Below are positions 1 through 7,637 of a stretch of DNA of 35,590 nucleotides, piece after piece. Origin of the DNA: Acidimicrobiia bacterium. Its GTDB lineage: Bacteria; Actinomycetota; Acidimicrobiia; Spongiisociales; ZC4RG35. The number at the start of each line of letters is the position of its first letter. The first letter of the stretch is position 1. The notes beneath the pieces were generated by a model. It was not told the DNA's origin. It saw only the letters and a list, made by a program, of their open reading frames with translations, and ran no database searches. Made by a program: the position numbers and the translations under genes. The DNA lies in the NCBI GenBank assembly GCA_025922945.1, contig JAICGW010000015.1:1-35590 (forward strand), given 5' to 3'.

Positions 1-662
1 GATCCCAGGACCAGCCGCACATCACGTTTGGCGAGTGCCCTAGCCGCCGACTTCGAAAGCGAAGAGGTAAGGGCGGGTGTGACTCGATCGACCGCATCCA
101 CCAGGGTGACCTGGGGAGGAGGTCCCTCGCGATAGAAGCGTCGATGCACCTCGCGGAGGAAGTCGGCCAGCGCCGCGACCAATTCCGCTCCGGAGAATCC
201 GGCCCCGACGACGGCCACTGACACGCTGCCCTCGGCTTCCATCTTGGCCAGGATGCGATTTCGGATCCGCAGTGCATCGACGATCGTCTTGAACGGGAGG
301 GCGTGTTGGTCGGCTCCCACGACGCCGTAGGTATTGCTGACCGAACCTAACGCGAGCACCAATACGTCGGCGCTGATGGATTCTGTCACCTCTCCGAAAA
401 GGCGGTTTACGACCATGGTGCGGGATTCGGAATCGATGGACTCGATAATCCCTTGAACTAATTCGGCACCAGGGGCGAGCTGGCGAACTGGAGCGATGAT
501 GTGGCGGGGATCGACATCGCCAACCGCCGCCTCAGCCAGCATCGGAGTGAAGAGCAGAAAATTGTCGGCGTTGACGATGACCACCTCGACGCCTGCTTTA
601 CGGGCCAGGCCTCGCGCCACCATCGATCCCGAGAAGCCGCTTCCGGCAATCAACACCTTCAT
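1..662 (-). CDS. NDH-2-like NAD(P)H dehydrogenase / FAD-dependent oxidoreductase (3' part cut off by window edge)
   Basis: About 220 N-terminal residues are visible; the gene runs off at base 1. The protein begins MKVLIAGSGFSG with the FAD-binding Rossmann motif GSGFSG at residues 7-12. It continues with a TPMLAEAAVG stretch (about 39-48) typical of type II NADH dehydrogenases, an LVLALGS strand (about 101-107), and a second nucleotide-binding motif VVGAGFSGAE (151-160) for NAD(P)H. This two-Rossmann layout fits single-subunit NADH:quinone oxidoreductases, which are peripheral on the inner membrane face and pass electrons to quinone. The ATG (660-662) overlaps the TGA of the upstream NYN gene by four bases (ATGA), so the two are probably translationally coupled. 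Other flavoprotein disulfide-reductase relatives share the fold, and the missing C-terminus prevents a firm assignment. Confidence 0.8.
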   Translation of the reverse strand, partial: MKVLIAGSGFSGSMVARGLARKAGVEVVIVNADNFLLFTPMLAEAAVGDVDPRHIIAPVRQLAPGAELVQGIIESIDSESRTMVVNRLFGEVTESISADVLVLALGSVSNTYGVVGADQHALPFKTIVDALRIRNRILAKMEAEGSVSVAVVGAGFSGAELVAALADFLREVHRRFYREGPPPQVTLVDAVDRVTPALTSSLSKSAARALAKRDVRLVLG

Positions 663-1837
663 TTGAGCCAGTCAACCAGTGCTTCTCCCCAGAGCCCGAT
701 GGCGCCCGAGCGACCCGCCTCTTCCCGAACCCGTCGATCCGAGGTGATGACCACCAGCGACGGCTCTTTGCCCGCCAACTCGATCAGAGCCTCGTCGGCT
801 GAGGCCGGAAAGCGCACCTCGACCTGGGGATGCGTTCCCTGATACGTCCCGGCCACATCGAACCGGGAGTCGAAGAGAACCAGGAGCTTTCGCTTTCCGG
901 CCGAGCGGTGAGAAAGCCGGCCCACCGCCGCTTCGACCTGGCCGCGTTCCTTCCGCCCCGGGGGGTTCCTGAGCTGGAAGGCGAGATTCCAACCATCGAC
1001 CGCCACCGTGATCGGCCCCGGGTAAGACAACAGCCACTCGATAGCGGCCGCAGAGTCGGGACGGACTCCGGTTGGAATCGATGGTGGCCCGCTCGGTTCT
1101 TTCGCCGGGCGAACGGGTGCTGCTGCCTCCCCGACGGGAGCCACGGCCAAGGCATGCAGTCGGTCATCGAGATCACGGGCCAGGGCGAGGGGCCCTCGCC
1201 GCATCCCACCGGCGGCCGCCGTGCGGGGAGTCGACTTGCCCGTCCGGCGTCGGAGCAGGGACTCGAGGCGATCCTGCAACTGCTCGACTTCGGTCATCAG
1301 CCTCTCCCGAGCTGCCTCGGAGGTGGCCAGGTCTTTCTGGGTTGAACTCAAGGTGGCGCGTAGCTTCTTGAGTTCGAGTTCCCGGTTGGGGGTTTCCGCC
1401 TTCCTGGTCGAAGCCTGTCCTGCCTGCCGGGTCGTCCTGCGTAATTGACGCCGCAGCGTCTCGATCTCCTCTTTGGCCGCGGCGAGGTCCTCCTCGAGCA
1501 AGCGGCGGGATTTTTCGGCGAGAGCCGACTGGGCTTTCTCGGCCAGGACGGCCAGGCGCTCCTCCCATCCCGGTTCCCGTCGGAGGAACTCGATCGAGGC
1601 GATGTCTGAGCCCACGTCATCGCCCAACTCCTCGAGGGCGATTTCCCGCAGCCACTCATTCCGGTTGAGCTCGGCGACGAGACTCGCTGCCAGCGGGGCG
1701 GGAAGCCTCCCCGATCTCTTGGCGACCGCTCTGACCCGAGCCGGAATCTCCTCCTCGTCGAGCCGTCCCAAAGCCCTTCGCGCCGCCGCCAGGCCGGTGG
1801 CGAGCAACGCAGGATTGAATGAGTTGGCGGCCGACAC
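659..1837 (-). CDS. NYN/PIN-domain (YacP-like) predicted RNA-binding protein with coiled coil
   Basis: 392 residues. The first ~95 are helical and acidic. Residues ~95-195 are a long Glu/Arg/Leu-rich coiled coil, then comes a Pro/Ala linker. The C-terminus (~275-392) is a NYN (YacP-type PIN-like) domain: VDGWN at 280-284, LFDS at 321-324, ADEALIE at 347-353 and TSDRRVRE at 365-372 carry the acidic residues expected for metal binding. NYN domains are predicted ribonucleases or RNA-processing factors; the substrate here is unknown. The GTG start at 1837 lacks a Shine-Dalgarno but lies six bases after TATATC (1849-1844 on the minus strand), so the transcript may be leaderless. That box overlaps the -10 of the divergent ilv promoter. 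The stop overlaps the start of the downstream flavoprotein gene by four bases. Confidence 0.8.
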   Translation of the reverse strand: MSAANSFNPALLATGLAAARRALGRLDEEEIPARVRAVAKRSGRLPAPLAASLVAELNRNEWLREIALEELGDDVGSDIASIEFLRREPGWEERLAVLAEKAQSALAEKSRRLLEEDLAAAKEEIETLRRQLRRTTRQAGQASTRKAETPNRELELKKLRATLSSTQKDLATSEAARERLMTEVEQLQDRLESLLRRRTGKSTPRTAAAGGMRRGPLALARDLDDRLHALAVAPVGEAAAPVRPAKEPSGPPSIPTGVRPDSAAAIEWLLSYPGPITVAVDGWNLAFQLRNPPGRKERGQVEAAVGRLSHRSAGKRKLLVLFDSRFDVAGTYQGTHPQVEVRFPASADEALIELAGKEPSLVVITSDRRVREEAGRSGAIGLWGEALVDWLK

Positions 1838-1851
1838 TGTCTCGATATAAT
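1824..1851 (+). promoter_or_regulatory. Promoter of the ilv-leu operon
   Basis: A perfect -10 box TATAAT occupies 1846-1851, with a recognisable -35 TTGGCG at 1824-1829 (16-bp spacer). Transcription would begin near 1858-1861, only 2-5 nt before the leader-peptide ATG at 1863. On the opposite strand the same A/T patch gives TATATC, a possible -10 for the divergent NYN gene. The call rests on sequence only. Confidence 0.65.
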
Positions 1852-1862
1852 GGTGGCGAGAG

Positions 1863-1892
1863 ATGACCTACCAGATCCTCGTACTTCCGTAG
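1863..1892 (+). CDS. Branched-chain amino acid leader peptide (MTYQILVLP)
   Basis: A nine-codon ORF: ATG ACC TAC CAG ATC CTC GTA CTT CCG TAG. Codons 5-8 read Ile-Leu-Val-Leu, the three amino acids made by the operon that follows, and GTA and CTT look uncommon in this C/G-ending genome. It sits just after a strong -10 box and just before a hairpin and an intrinsic terminator in front of ilvB, the classic arrangement for ribosome-mediated attenuation, which is known for ilv operons. No good Shine-Dalgarno is present; with a start site near 1858-1861 the mRNA would be nearly leaderless. Ribosome stalling at the Ile/Leu/Val codons when charged tRNAs are scarce would be expected to favour readthrough into ilvB. 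Confidence 0.72.
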   Translation: MTYQILVLP

Positions 1893-1921
1893 CGCATACG
1901 CCCTAACTCTGGCGTGTGCGC
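1892..1921 (+). promoter_or_regulatory. Leader RNA hairpin overlapping the leader-peptide stop (attenuator pause/competitor stem)
   Basis: GCGCATACGCC (1892-1902) pairs with GGCGTGTGCGC (1911-1921) over 11 bp with one G-U wobble and an eight-base loop. The 5' arm begins on the last base of the leader stop codon, so a ribosome stalled on the Ile-Leu-Val-Leu codons would cover it. A clean antiterminator pairing with the terminator arms was not found; a weak candidate is AACTCT (1905-1910) with AGGGTT (1944-1949). Confidence 0.6.
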
Positions 1922-1928
1922 CCTAACG

Positions 1929-1956
1929 ACCCTCCCCACCGGGAGGGTTTTTGTTT
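1929..1956 (+). terminator. Intrinsic terminator in the ilvB leader (attenuator)
   Basis: ACCCTCCC (1929-1936), loop CACC, and GGGAGGGT (1941-1948) form a perfect 8-bp stem followed by TTTTTGTTT. It lies 40 bp upstream of the ilvB ATG and downstream of the leader peptide, so it can only act as a conditional terminator for the operon it precedes. Confidence 0.8.
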
Positions 1957-1987
1957 CCCGCCAAAAGCCAGACCCAGAGGACCCCCC

Positions 1988-3736
1988 ATGACCAAGAGCA
2001 CGCACAAAACTTCATCGAAAATGACCGGGGCGCAAGCTCTGATCGCCTCGCTCGAACATGAAGGGGTCGATGTTGCCTTCGGCGTTCCTGGAGGGGCAAT
2101 CCTTCCCGCATATGACCCGCTGCTCGACTCCTCGATTCGCCACGTCCTCGCCAGACACGAGCAGGGCGCTGGCCACATGGCCGAGGGATACGCCTGGGCG
2201 ACGGGCAAGGTCGGGGTGTGCATCGCCACCTCGGGCCCTGGCGCCACCAACCTCGTTACCCCCCTCGCCGATGCTCTGATGGACTCGGTACCGCTGGTGG
2301 CGATCACCGGCCAGGTACCGACCACGTCCGTCGGTAACGACGCCTTCCAGGAGGCCTACACCACCGGCATCACGATGCCGGCGACGAAGCACAACTACTT
2401 CGTCACCGATCCGGGCGAGATCGCCTCGGTGATCCACGAAGCCTTTCATATTGCGTCCACCGGCCGCCCGGGTCCGGTGCTGGTGGACATTCCCAAGGAC
2501 ATCCTCAACCAGACGACGTCCTGGACAAAACCGGGAGAGTTGTCGCTCCCCGGCTACAGGCCGACGGTGGAGGGCCATCCCCGCCGCATCAAGGAAGCAG
2601 TCGAATTGATCGGTCGGGCCAAGCGGCCGGTCCTTTATGTCGGCGGAGGAGTCATCAAGGCCAACGGCTCGGTCGAGTTGCGCCAGTTTGCCGAGCTTGC
2701 CGGCGTTCCCGTCGCCACCACGCTGATGGGGCGGGGAGCCTTCCCTGACTCCCATTCCCTCGCCCTCGGCATGCCCGGCATGCATGGCACCTACACCGCC
2801 ATCACCGCCATCCAAAAAGCTGACCTTCTGATCGCGATCGGAGTTCGTTTCGACGACCGGGTCACCGGAAACCCGAAATCCTTCGCCCCCCACGCCCAGG
2901 TGATCCACGTCGACGTCGATCCGGCCGAGATCGGCAAGGTACGCGCCGCCGAAGTCCCGATCGTGGGCGACTGCCGGCGGGTCCTCTCCCAACTCATCGT
3001 CGCCTGGGGCGAGCGGGAAGCGCCCGATCGATCGGCCTGGCTCGAGGTCATCGGCCGCTGGCAAAAGGACCATCCCCTGCAGTACCAGCAGGACCCCGAT
3101 GGTCCCATCAAGCCGCAATTCGCCATCGAGGAGCTCTATCGCCTGACAGGGGGAGACGCCACCATCGTCGCCGGAGTCGGCCAGCACCAGATGTGGACGA
3201 GCCAGTTCTGGCACTTCGACCGCCCGCGTCGCTGGATCAATTCCGGCGGTCTCGGAACCATGGGCTTTGCCGTTCCGGCCGCGATCGGAGCCAAGGCCGG
3301 CGTTCCCGGGGACCTGGTCTTTGCGGTGGATGGCGACGGGTGCTTCCAGATGACCTGCAACGAGCTGATCACCGCTTCAACCGAGAAGATCCCGATCAAG
3401 GTCGCGGTCTTCAACAACGGAGTGCACGGCATGGTCACCCAGTGGCAGCGGCTGTTTTACAACGGACGGTTCTCGCAGACCTTCCTGGGAGATGGAGTGG
3501 ACTACGCCAAGCTGGCCGAGGCGATGGGTTGCGTGGGATTGCGGGCCGAGAGCCCTGACGAACTTGGACCAACGTTTGAGAAGGCCCTTTCCATCGACGA
3601 CAAGCCAGTGGTGATCGACGTCGTGATCGACCGCGAGGAGATGGTGTTTCCGATGGTGCCGGCGGGGGGCTCGAACGACGAAGTCATCCTTGGACCGACC
3701 GAGAAGGTCATCTCTCCGGCGAGTGACCTGCCATGA
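1988..3736 (+). CDS. ilvB: Acetolactate synthase large (catalytic) subunit
   Basis: 582 residues. Catalyses the ThDP-dependent condensation of two pyruvates, or pyruvate with 2-ketobutyrate, the first common step of valine/leucine and isoleucine synthesis; works with IlvN in the cytoplasm. Visible features: GVPGGAILPAYD near residue 32, the RHEQGAGHMAEGYA segment with the catalytic Glu at 58, and the ThDP/Mg motif GDG at 449-451 with the closing Asn pair (VFNNGV) near 476. Full length for the family. The ATG at 1988 is chosen because AGAGGA lies six bases upstream; a GTG at 1916 in the same frame would put the leader terminator inside the gene. First structural gene of the operon and probably controlled by the leader-peptide attenuator. 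The gap to ilvN holds a palindromic repeat rather than the usual few bases. Confidence 0.97.
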   Translation: MTKSTHKTSSKMTGAQALIASLEHEGVDVAFGVPGGAILPAYDPLLDSSIRHVLARHEQGAGHMAEGYAWATGKVGVCIATSGPGATNLVTPLADALMDSVPLVAITGQVPTTSVGNDAFQEAYTTGITMPATKHNYFVTDPGEIASVIHEAFHIASTGRPGPVLVDIPKDILNQTTSWTKPGELSLPGYRPTVEGHPRRIKEAVELIGRAKRPVLYVGGGVIKANGSVELRQFAELAGVPVATTLMGRGAFPDSHSLALGMPGMHGTYTAITAIQKADLLIAIGVRFDDRVTGNPKSFAPHAQVIHVDVDPAEIGKVRAAEVPIVGDCRRVLSQLIVAWGEREAPDRSAWLEVIGRWQKDHPLQYQQDPDGPIKPQFAIEELYRLTGGDATIVAGVGQHQMWTSQFWHFDRPRRWINSGGLGTMGFAVPAAIGAKAGVPGDLVFAVDGDGCFQMTCNELITASTEKIPIKVAVFNNGVHGMVTQWQRLFYNGRFSQTFLGDGVDYAKLAEAMGCVGLRAESPDELGPTFEKALSIDDKPVVIDVVIDREEMVFPMVPAGGSNDEVILGPTEKVISPASDLP

Positions 3737-3738
3737 GG

Positions 3739-3822
3739 CAGACATCAGACATCAGATATCAGACATCAGATCTGAAATCTGACAGCCCGGCGCAGCCGGG
3801 TGGTCTGAAATCTGAGATCTTC
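3739..3822 (+). repeat. Palindromic intergenic repeat element between ilvB and ilvN
   Basis: The stretch is built from CAGACATC/CAGATATC units (3739-3772), then two identical copies of TCTGAAATCTGA (3771-3782 and 3804-3815) flanking a hairpin CCCGGC-GCA-GCCGGG (3786-3800). The left CAGA-type and right TCTG-type halves are mutually complementary in part, so the whole can fold into one large hairpin. The first 34 bases match 18698-18731 in inverse orientation at 30 of 34 positions. The element ends two bases before the ilvN ATG. Confidence 0.8.
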
Positions 3823-3824
3823 CG

Positions 3825-4331
3825 ATGAATCACACGCTGAGCGTCGTCGTCGAGGACAAGCCCGGGGTACTGGCCCGGGTCTCCTCCCTGCTGGCCCGGC
3901 GGGGATTCAACATCCACTCCCTCGCCGTCGGACCCTCGCATGAAGATGGCATGTCGCGGATGACGGTCGTGGTCGAGGCTGATGACGTCGAACAGGTCAA
4001 AAAGCAACTTCACAAGCTCATCAACGTGGTCAAGATCTCCGAGTTCGATCCCGAGACATCGATCGAACGCGAGATCATGCTCGTACGGGTCACCGGGGGC
4101 GCCGGCAAACGCGGCGAGATCCTCGAGATCGCCACCATTTTCTCGGCCATTCCCGTCGACGTTGGGCATAGCGCGATCACCTTTCAGATCGCGGGGGAAC
4201 CCCGCAAGGTGAACGACTTCCTCGAGCTGGTCCGGCCCTACGGTTTGGTCGAGCTGGTCAAGTCCGGCCGGGTGGCCCTCTCGCGAGAGCCCAAAGGCAA
4301 ACCGGCGCCGCGGCTACGGGCCGTTAACTGA
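3825..4331 (+). CDS. ilvN: Acetolactate synthase small (regulatory) subunit
   Basis: 168 residues, a normal length for IlvN. The N-terminal ACT domain begins MNHTLSVVVEDKPGVLARVSSLLARRGFNI, interrupted here only by citation, with the ligand-binding loop at about residues 10-16; a second ACT-like half follows from ~residue 80 (MLVRVTGGAGKRGEI). It binds IlvB, raises its activity and confers valine feedback inhibition in characterised homologues. The ATG at 3825 is the only sensible start, yet no Shine-Dalgarno precedes it, because the repeat element runs almost to the start codon. Translation may depend on readthrough coupling from ilvB or on structure in the element. ilvC follows after nine bases. 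Confidence 0.95.
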   Translation: MNHTLSVVVEDKPGVLARVSSLLARRGFNIHSLAVGPSHEDGMSRMTVVVEADDVEQVKKQLHKLINVVKISEFDPETSIEREIMLVRVTGGAGKRGEILEIATIFSAIPVDVGHSAITFQIAGEPRKVNDFLELVRPYGLVELVKSGRVALSREPKGKPAPRLRAVN

Positions 4332-4340
4332 GGAGGAGGA

Positions 4341-5345
4341 ATGGGCAAGATCTATTACGAGCACGACGCCGATCCAGCGCTGATCAAATCCCGCCGGATC
4401 GCCGTCATCGGCTACGGCAGCCAAGGCCATGCTCATTCACTCAACCTCTCCGAGTCAGGTGCCGACGTGGTCGTGGGCCTGCGCTCGGGATCGAGTTCGG
4501 CGGCCAAGGCCACCGAGCTCGGACTCAAGGTGATGGCTCCCGCCGAGGCCGCCCGCTGGGCCGACACGGTGATGATGCTGGTCCCCGACCAGCACATGGG
4601 CGACCTCTATCAGCAGGAGATCGGCCCCCAGCTGGACGAGGGCGACGCCCTGATGTTTGCCCACGGCTTCAACATCCATTACGGGGCCATTGTTGCCCCA
4701 GAAGATGTCGACGTACTAATGGTGGCGCCGAAGGGTCCAGGCCACCTCGTCCGCCGCACCTTCACCGAGGGCTCTGGGGTCCCATGTCTCCTCGCCGTCC
4801 ACCAGGATGCCACCGGCAACGCCCACCCCCTCGGGCTCTCCTATGCCTGGGGAATCGGTGGGGCCCGGGCCGGAGTGCTGGAGACGACGTTCAAAGAGGA
4901 GACCGAGACCGATCTTTTCGGTGAACAGGTCATTCTCTGCGGGGGCGTCTCCGCCCTCATCAAGAGCGCTTACGAGACCTTGGTTGACGCCGGCTACCAG
5001 CCCGAGTCGGCCTATTTCGAGACCCTGCATGAATTGAAGTTGATCGTCGATCTCCTTTATGAAGGCGGCCTTTCCTGGATGCGCTATTCGATATCCGACA
5101 CCGCCGAATATGGCGATTACACGCGGGGCCAGCGAATAGTCACCGACGAGACCAAGGCTGAGATGCGCAAAGTGCTCGACGAAATTCAGTCGGGGGCCTT
5201 CGCCCAAGAGTGGCTCGCCCAGGCCCGGGAAGGGGCGCCCTTCCTCCTCGAGCAACGGGCGGCCAACCGCAACCACCCCATCGAAAAAGTAGGACGCCAA
5301 CTCCGGGGCCTCATGCCCTTCCTAACGCCGAAGGAGGCACCGTGA
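4341..5345 (+). CDS. ilvC: Ketol-acid reductoisomerase (class I)
   Basis: 334 residues, the usual length of short class I KARI. It isomerises and reduces acetolactate or acetohydroxybutyrate to the dihydroxy acids with NAD(P)H and Mg2+. The N-terminal Rossmann motif GYGSQGHA is at 24-31, and the cofactor-specificity loop following GLR (R48, S49, then S51-S53) suggests NADPH. The all-helical C-terminal domain contains TDLFGEQ and the conserved [10 protein letters not shown] segment. A very strong Shine-Dalgarno (AGGAGGAGG, 4331-4339) immediately precedes the ATG. The TGA overlaps the GTG of leuA by four bases (GTGA). Confidence 0.97.
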   Translation: MGKIYYEHDADPALIKSRRIAVIGYGSQGHAHSLNLSESGADVVVGLRSGSSSAAKATELGLKVMAPAEAARWADTVMMLVPDQHMGDLYQQEIGPQLDEGDALMFAHGFNIHYGAIVAPEDVDVLMVAPKGPGHLVRRTFTEGSGVPCLLAVHQDATGNAHPLGLSYAWGIGGARAGVLETTFKEETETDLFGEQVILCGGVSALIKSAYETLVDAGYQPESAYFETLHELKLIVDLLYEGGLSWMRYSISDTAEYGDYTRGQRIVTDETKAEMRKVLDEIQSGAFAQEWLAQAREGAPFLLEQRAANRNHPIEKVGRQLRGLMPFLTPKEAP

Positions 5346-6850
5346 TCCCCTCCGATCGACTGGTGATCTTCGACACCACACTGCGCGATGGCGAACAAGC
5401 CCCAGGCATCGCCCTCACCCCCGACGAGAAAGTCACCATCGCCCATCAACTCGCAAAGCTGCGAGTGGACATCCTCGAAGCCGGATTCGCCGCTTCGTCC
5501 CCCGGCGATTTTGAAGCCGTCACTCGTATCGCCAACGAGGTGCGGGGGCCGGTGATCGCTTCCCTCGCCCGAGCCCACCCCGATGACATCGACAAGGCTT
5601 ATGAGGCCCTCAAAGGGGCGAACAACTTCCGCATCCACGTCTTTATGTCGACGTCGCCGATTCACATGGAGAAGATGCTGCGAATGACTCCGGACGAGGT
5701 GTTTCGAGCCTCGGTCGAAGGCGTTCGCAGGGCACGGCAGTACACCGACGATATCGAGTTCTCCCCCCAGGACGCCACCCGCTCTGATCCGGACTTCATG
5801 ATCTCGGTTTGTCGGGCAGCGGTGGAGGCGGGAGCGACCACCATCAACATTCCCGACACCGTCGGGTTCGCGACTCCGGCCGACTTCGTCGAATTGCTGC
5901 AGCGGGTCTTCAAGGAGGTCAAAGGCGACCGCGACGATGTGATCATGTCCGTCCACTGCCACAACGACCTAGGCCTGGCAGTCGCCAATTCGCTCTCGTC
6001 GATTTCGGCCGGCGCCCGTCAGATCGAGGGGGCCATCAATGGCATTGGCGAACGGGCGGGAAACACTTCGATCGAGGAAGTCGTGATGGCGGTCAAGACC
6101 CGCCAGGATGCCTTCGGGGTCGACTTGGGAGTGGATACCACCCAGCTCTACGAAACCTCACGGCTTGTCTCCCGGCTCACCGGATATCCGGTGCAGTACA
6201 ACAAAGCGGTGGTCGGGCGCAATGCCTTCGCCCACGAATCGGGCATCCACCAGCACGGGGTGCTGCGCGACAAGGAAACCTACGAGATCATGGACGCGGC
6301 TGCGGTCGGTCAACAGGCAGCCCAGATCGTCCTCGGCAAGCACTCGGGGCGGGCCGGCTTCACCGACGCCCTGGAAAAAATGGGGATCGTCCTCGAGGAC
6401 GAGGCATATGCCCGCGCCTTTGAGAGGTTCAAGCAACTTGCTGACCGCAAGGTCCAAATCGGCGAGGACGAGATCAGGGCGATCGTCGAGGATCAGATCG
6501 GCGAAACGAGGGAGAAGGTGCGGCTGGTGGGCATCCACGTCGCTGGAGGAAGCGACCTCACTCCCATTGCCACCGTGCGAGTCGTCAAAGACGGCACCGA
6601 GCAACTTTTCTCCGGGCAGGGTGACGGGATGATCCATGCCACTTTTGCGGCCCTCCGACTCGCCTTCGGAACCGAAGCCAAGCTGCTCGACTACCGAGTG
6701 GTGCCGGTTACTTCTGGAGCCGACGCGATGGCCGAGGTGAATGTCGTCGTCCAGATCGACGACCGGACCTACGCCGGCCACTCGGTCAACACCGACGTGG
6801 TGGAAGGGTCGGCCGAGGCCTTCGCCAATGCCTTGAACAAAGCCGGCTAA
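5342..6850 (+). CDS. leuA: 2-isopropylmalate synthase
   Basis: 502 residues from the GTG at 5342. Condenses acetyl-CoA with 2-ketoisovalerate, the first committed step of leucine synthesis. The TIM-barrel catalytic domain starts with [10 protein letters not shown] (residues 10-19), has the metal-binding HCHNDLG (His205, His207), GERAGNTS near 240, and [11 protein letters not shown], all typical of bacterial LeuA rather than citramalate synthase. The C-terminal ~130 residues form the LeuA dimerisation/regulatory domain (leucine feedback site in homologues). The frame stays open upstream to 5210, but AAGGAGG at 5332-5338 in front of the GTG and the family N-terminus fix the start. The four-base overlap with ilvC indicates translational coupling. 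leuB is about 5.3 kb downstream and leuCD are not in the window. Confidence 0.95.
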   Translation: MIPSDRLVIFDTTLRDGEQAPGIALTPDEKVTIAHQLAKLRVDILEAGFAASSPGDFEAVTRIANEVRGPVIASLARAHPDDIDKAYEALKGANNFRIHVFMSTSPIHMEKMLRMTPDEVFRASVEGVRRARQYTDDIEFSPQDATRSDPDFMISVCRAAVEAGATTINIPDTVGFATPADFVELLQRVFKEVKGDRDDVIMSVHCHNDLGLAVANSLSSISAGARQIEGAINGIGERAGNTSIEEVVMAVKTRQDAFGVDLGVDTTQLYETSRLVSRLTGYPVQYNKAVVGRNAFAHESGIHQHGVLRDKETYEIMDAAAVGQQAAQIVLGKHSGRAGFTDALEKMGIVLEDEAYARAFERFKQLADRKVQIGEDEIRAIVEDQIGETREKVRLVGIHVAGGSDLTPIATVRVVKDGTEQLFSGQGDGMIHATFAALRLAFGTEAKLLDYRVVPVTSGADAMAEVNVVVQIDDRTYAGHSVNTDVVEGSAEAFANALNKAG

Positions 6851-6951
6851 ACCTCGCTCCCCCACTCCATGTGGCGGCGCCGGCTTGGCGGTGGGACCGC
6901 GTCCACGACCGCAGGGTTTGCGTAAGCTGAGACGCAAAGGAGATATGCCAG

Positions 6952-7599
6952 GTGAACTTTCGTCGTCTTCTATGGCTGGGGATGCTGCTGGTTGCGCTCG
7001 TGGCCTGCCAGAGCGGAACAACCGCCACCACCGCGCCCGCGGCCGACACCACCCAGGCCGAGACCACCAATGCGCCTGCCGATGCGGGATCGGTGGGGAG
7101 CGTGGACGACATGCCGGCCGAATGTATCGATGCGTTGCGTGAGTACCTGCAGGCAATTGAGCCCGTCGTCGAAGGCATCGATTTCCAATCGCTGACACAG
7201 AACGACTTCGAAGCGGTGAGCGAGGACTTGGAGGCCGCCACCGAAGGCTTCGAGGAGAGGACCGAGTCCTGTCCAGATCTGGATGTCAGCACCGCCGAGA
7301 GCTTCTCGATCATCCGCGAGTTCGCCGAAGAGGAAGCGCCGGGCACGGTGGCTTACTTCACCTTCATCGAGGACTTCGTGGGAGCCTTGGAGAGTGGAGG
7401 TAACGCCTCGGGCGATTGCGAGACCGACATCGCCGCCTTCCAGGAATTCGTCGACCGGGGCGGATCGATGGCAGACCTCACGGCAGCCGAGGTGGCCGAG
7501 GCCTCGACGTTGATCAGCTCGATCGGTGCTAACTGCTCGGACGAGCGATTCCAGGAATGGTCTCAAGACGAGGACATCCAAACCTGGATCAGCGGCTGA
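6952..7599 (+). CDS. Small secreted lipoprotein, unknown function
   Basis: 215 residues. The N-terminus MNFRRLLWLGMLLVALVAC is a lipoprotein signal peptide with a lipobox (LVAC, Cys19). A Thr/Ala/Pro-rich linker (~23-45) leads to an acidic, helical domain with four cysteines and no recognised motif. The GTG at 6952 follows AAAGGAGA about ten bases upstream. It stands alone between leuA and the CorC-like pair. The 101 bp before it show no clear terminator. No function is assigned. Confidence 0.7.
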   Translation: MNFRRLLWLGMLLVALVACQSGTTATTAPAADTTQAETTNAPADAGSVGSVDDMPAECIDALREYLQAIEPVVEGIDFQSLTQNDFEAVSEDLEAATEGFEERTESCPDLDVSTAESFSIIREFAEEEAPGTVAYFTFIEDFVGALESGGNASGDCETDIAAFQEFVDRGGSMADLTAAEVAEASTLISSIGANCSDERFQEWSQDEDIQTWISG

Positions 7600-7601
7600 G
7601 G

Positions 7602-7629
7602 TTGAGATTCGACGGGAGCTGATTAATTA
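7602..7629 (+). promoter_or_regulatory. Possible promoter for the CorC-like pair
   Basis: TTGAGA (7602-7607) and the A/T-rich TAATTA (7624-7629) are 16 bp apart, a plausible -35/-10 pair. It would place the 5' end close to the TTG at 7638. This is weaker than the other promoter calls because the -10 does not fit TANNNT. Confidence 0.3.
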
Positions 7630-7637
7630 GTACCGGC

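Noticed and set aside
1916-1987. Longer ilvB start at GTG 1916
   Set aside because: It would translate through the leader terminator; ATG 1988 has a good ribosome-binding site and matches family starts.
2012-3214. 400-codon open frame on the minus strand opposite ilvB
   Set aside because: Antisense shadow of a GC-rich gene: composition is atypical and no motif or ribosome-binding site is visible; ilvB is certain.
3739-3822. Start of a CRISPR array
   Set aside because: Units are short, overlapping and palindromic, without constant-length unique spacers or nearby cas genes.
5210-5341. Extended leuA start inside ilvC
   Set aside because: The extra 44 residues are a frame-shifted reading of ilvC; AAGGAGG before GTG 5342 and family N-terminus decide the start.
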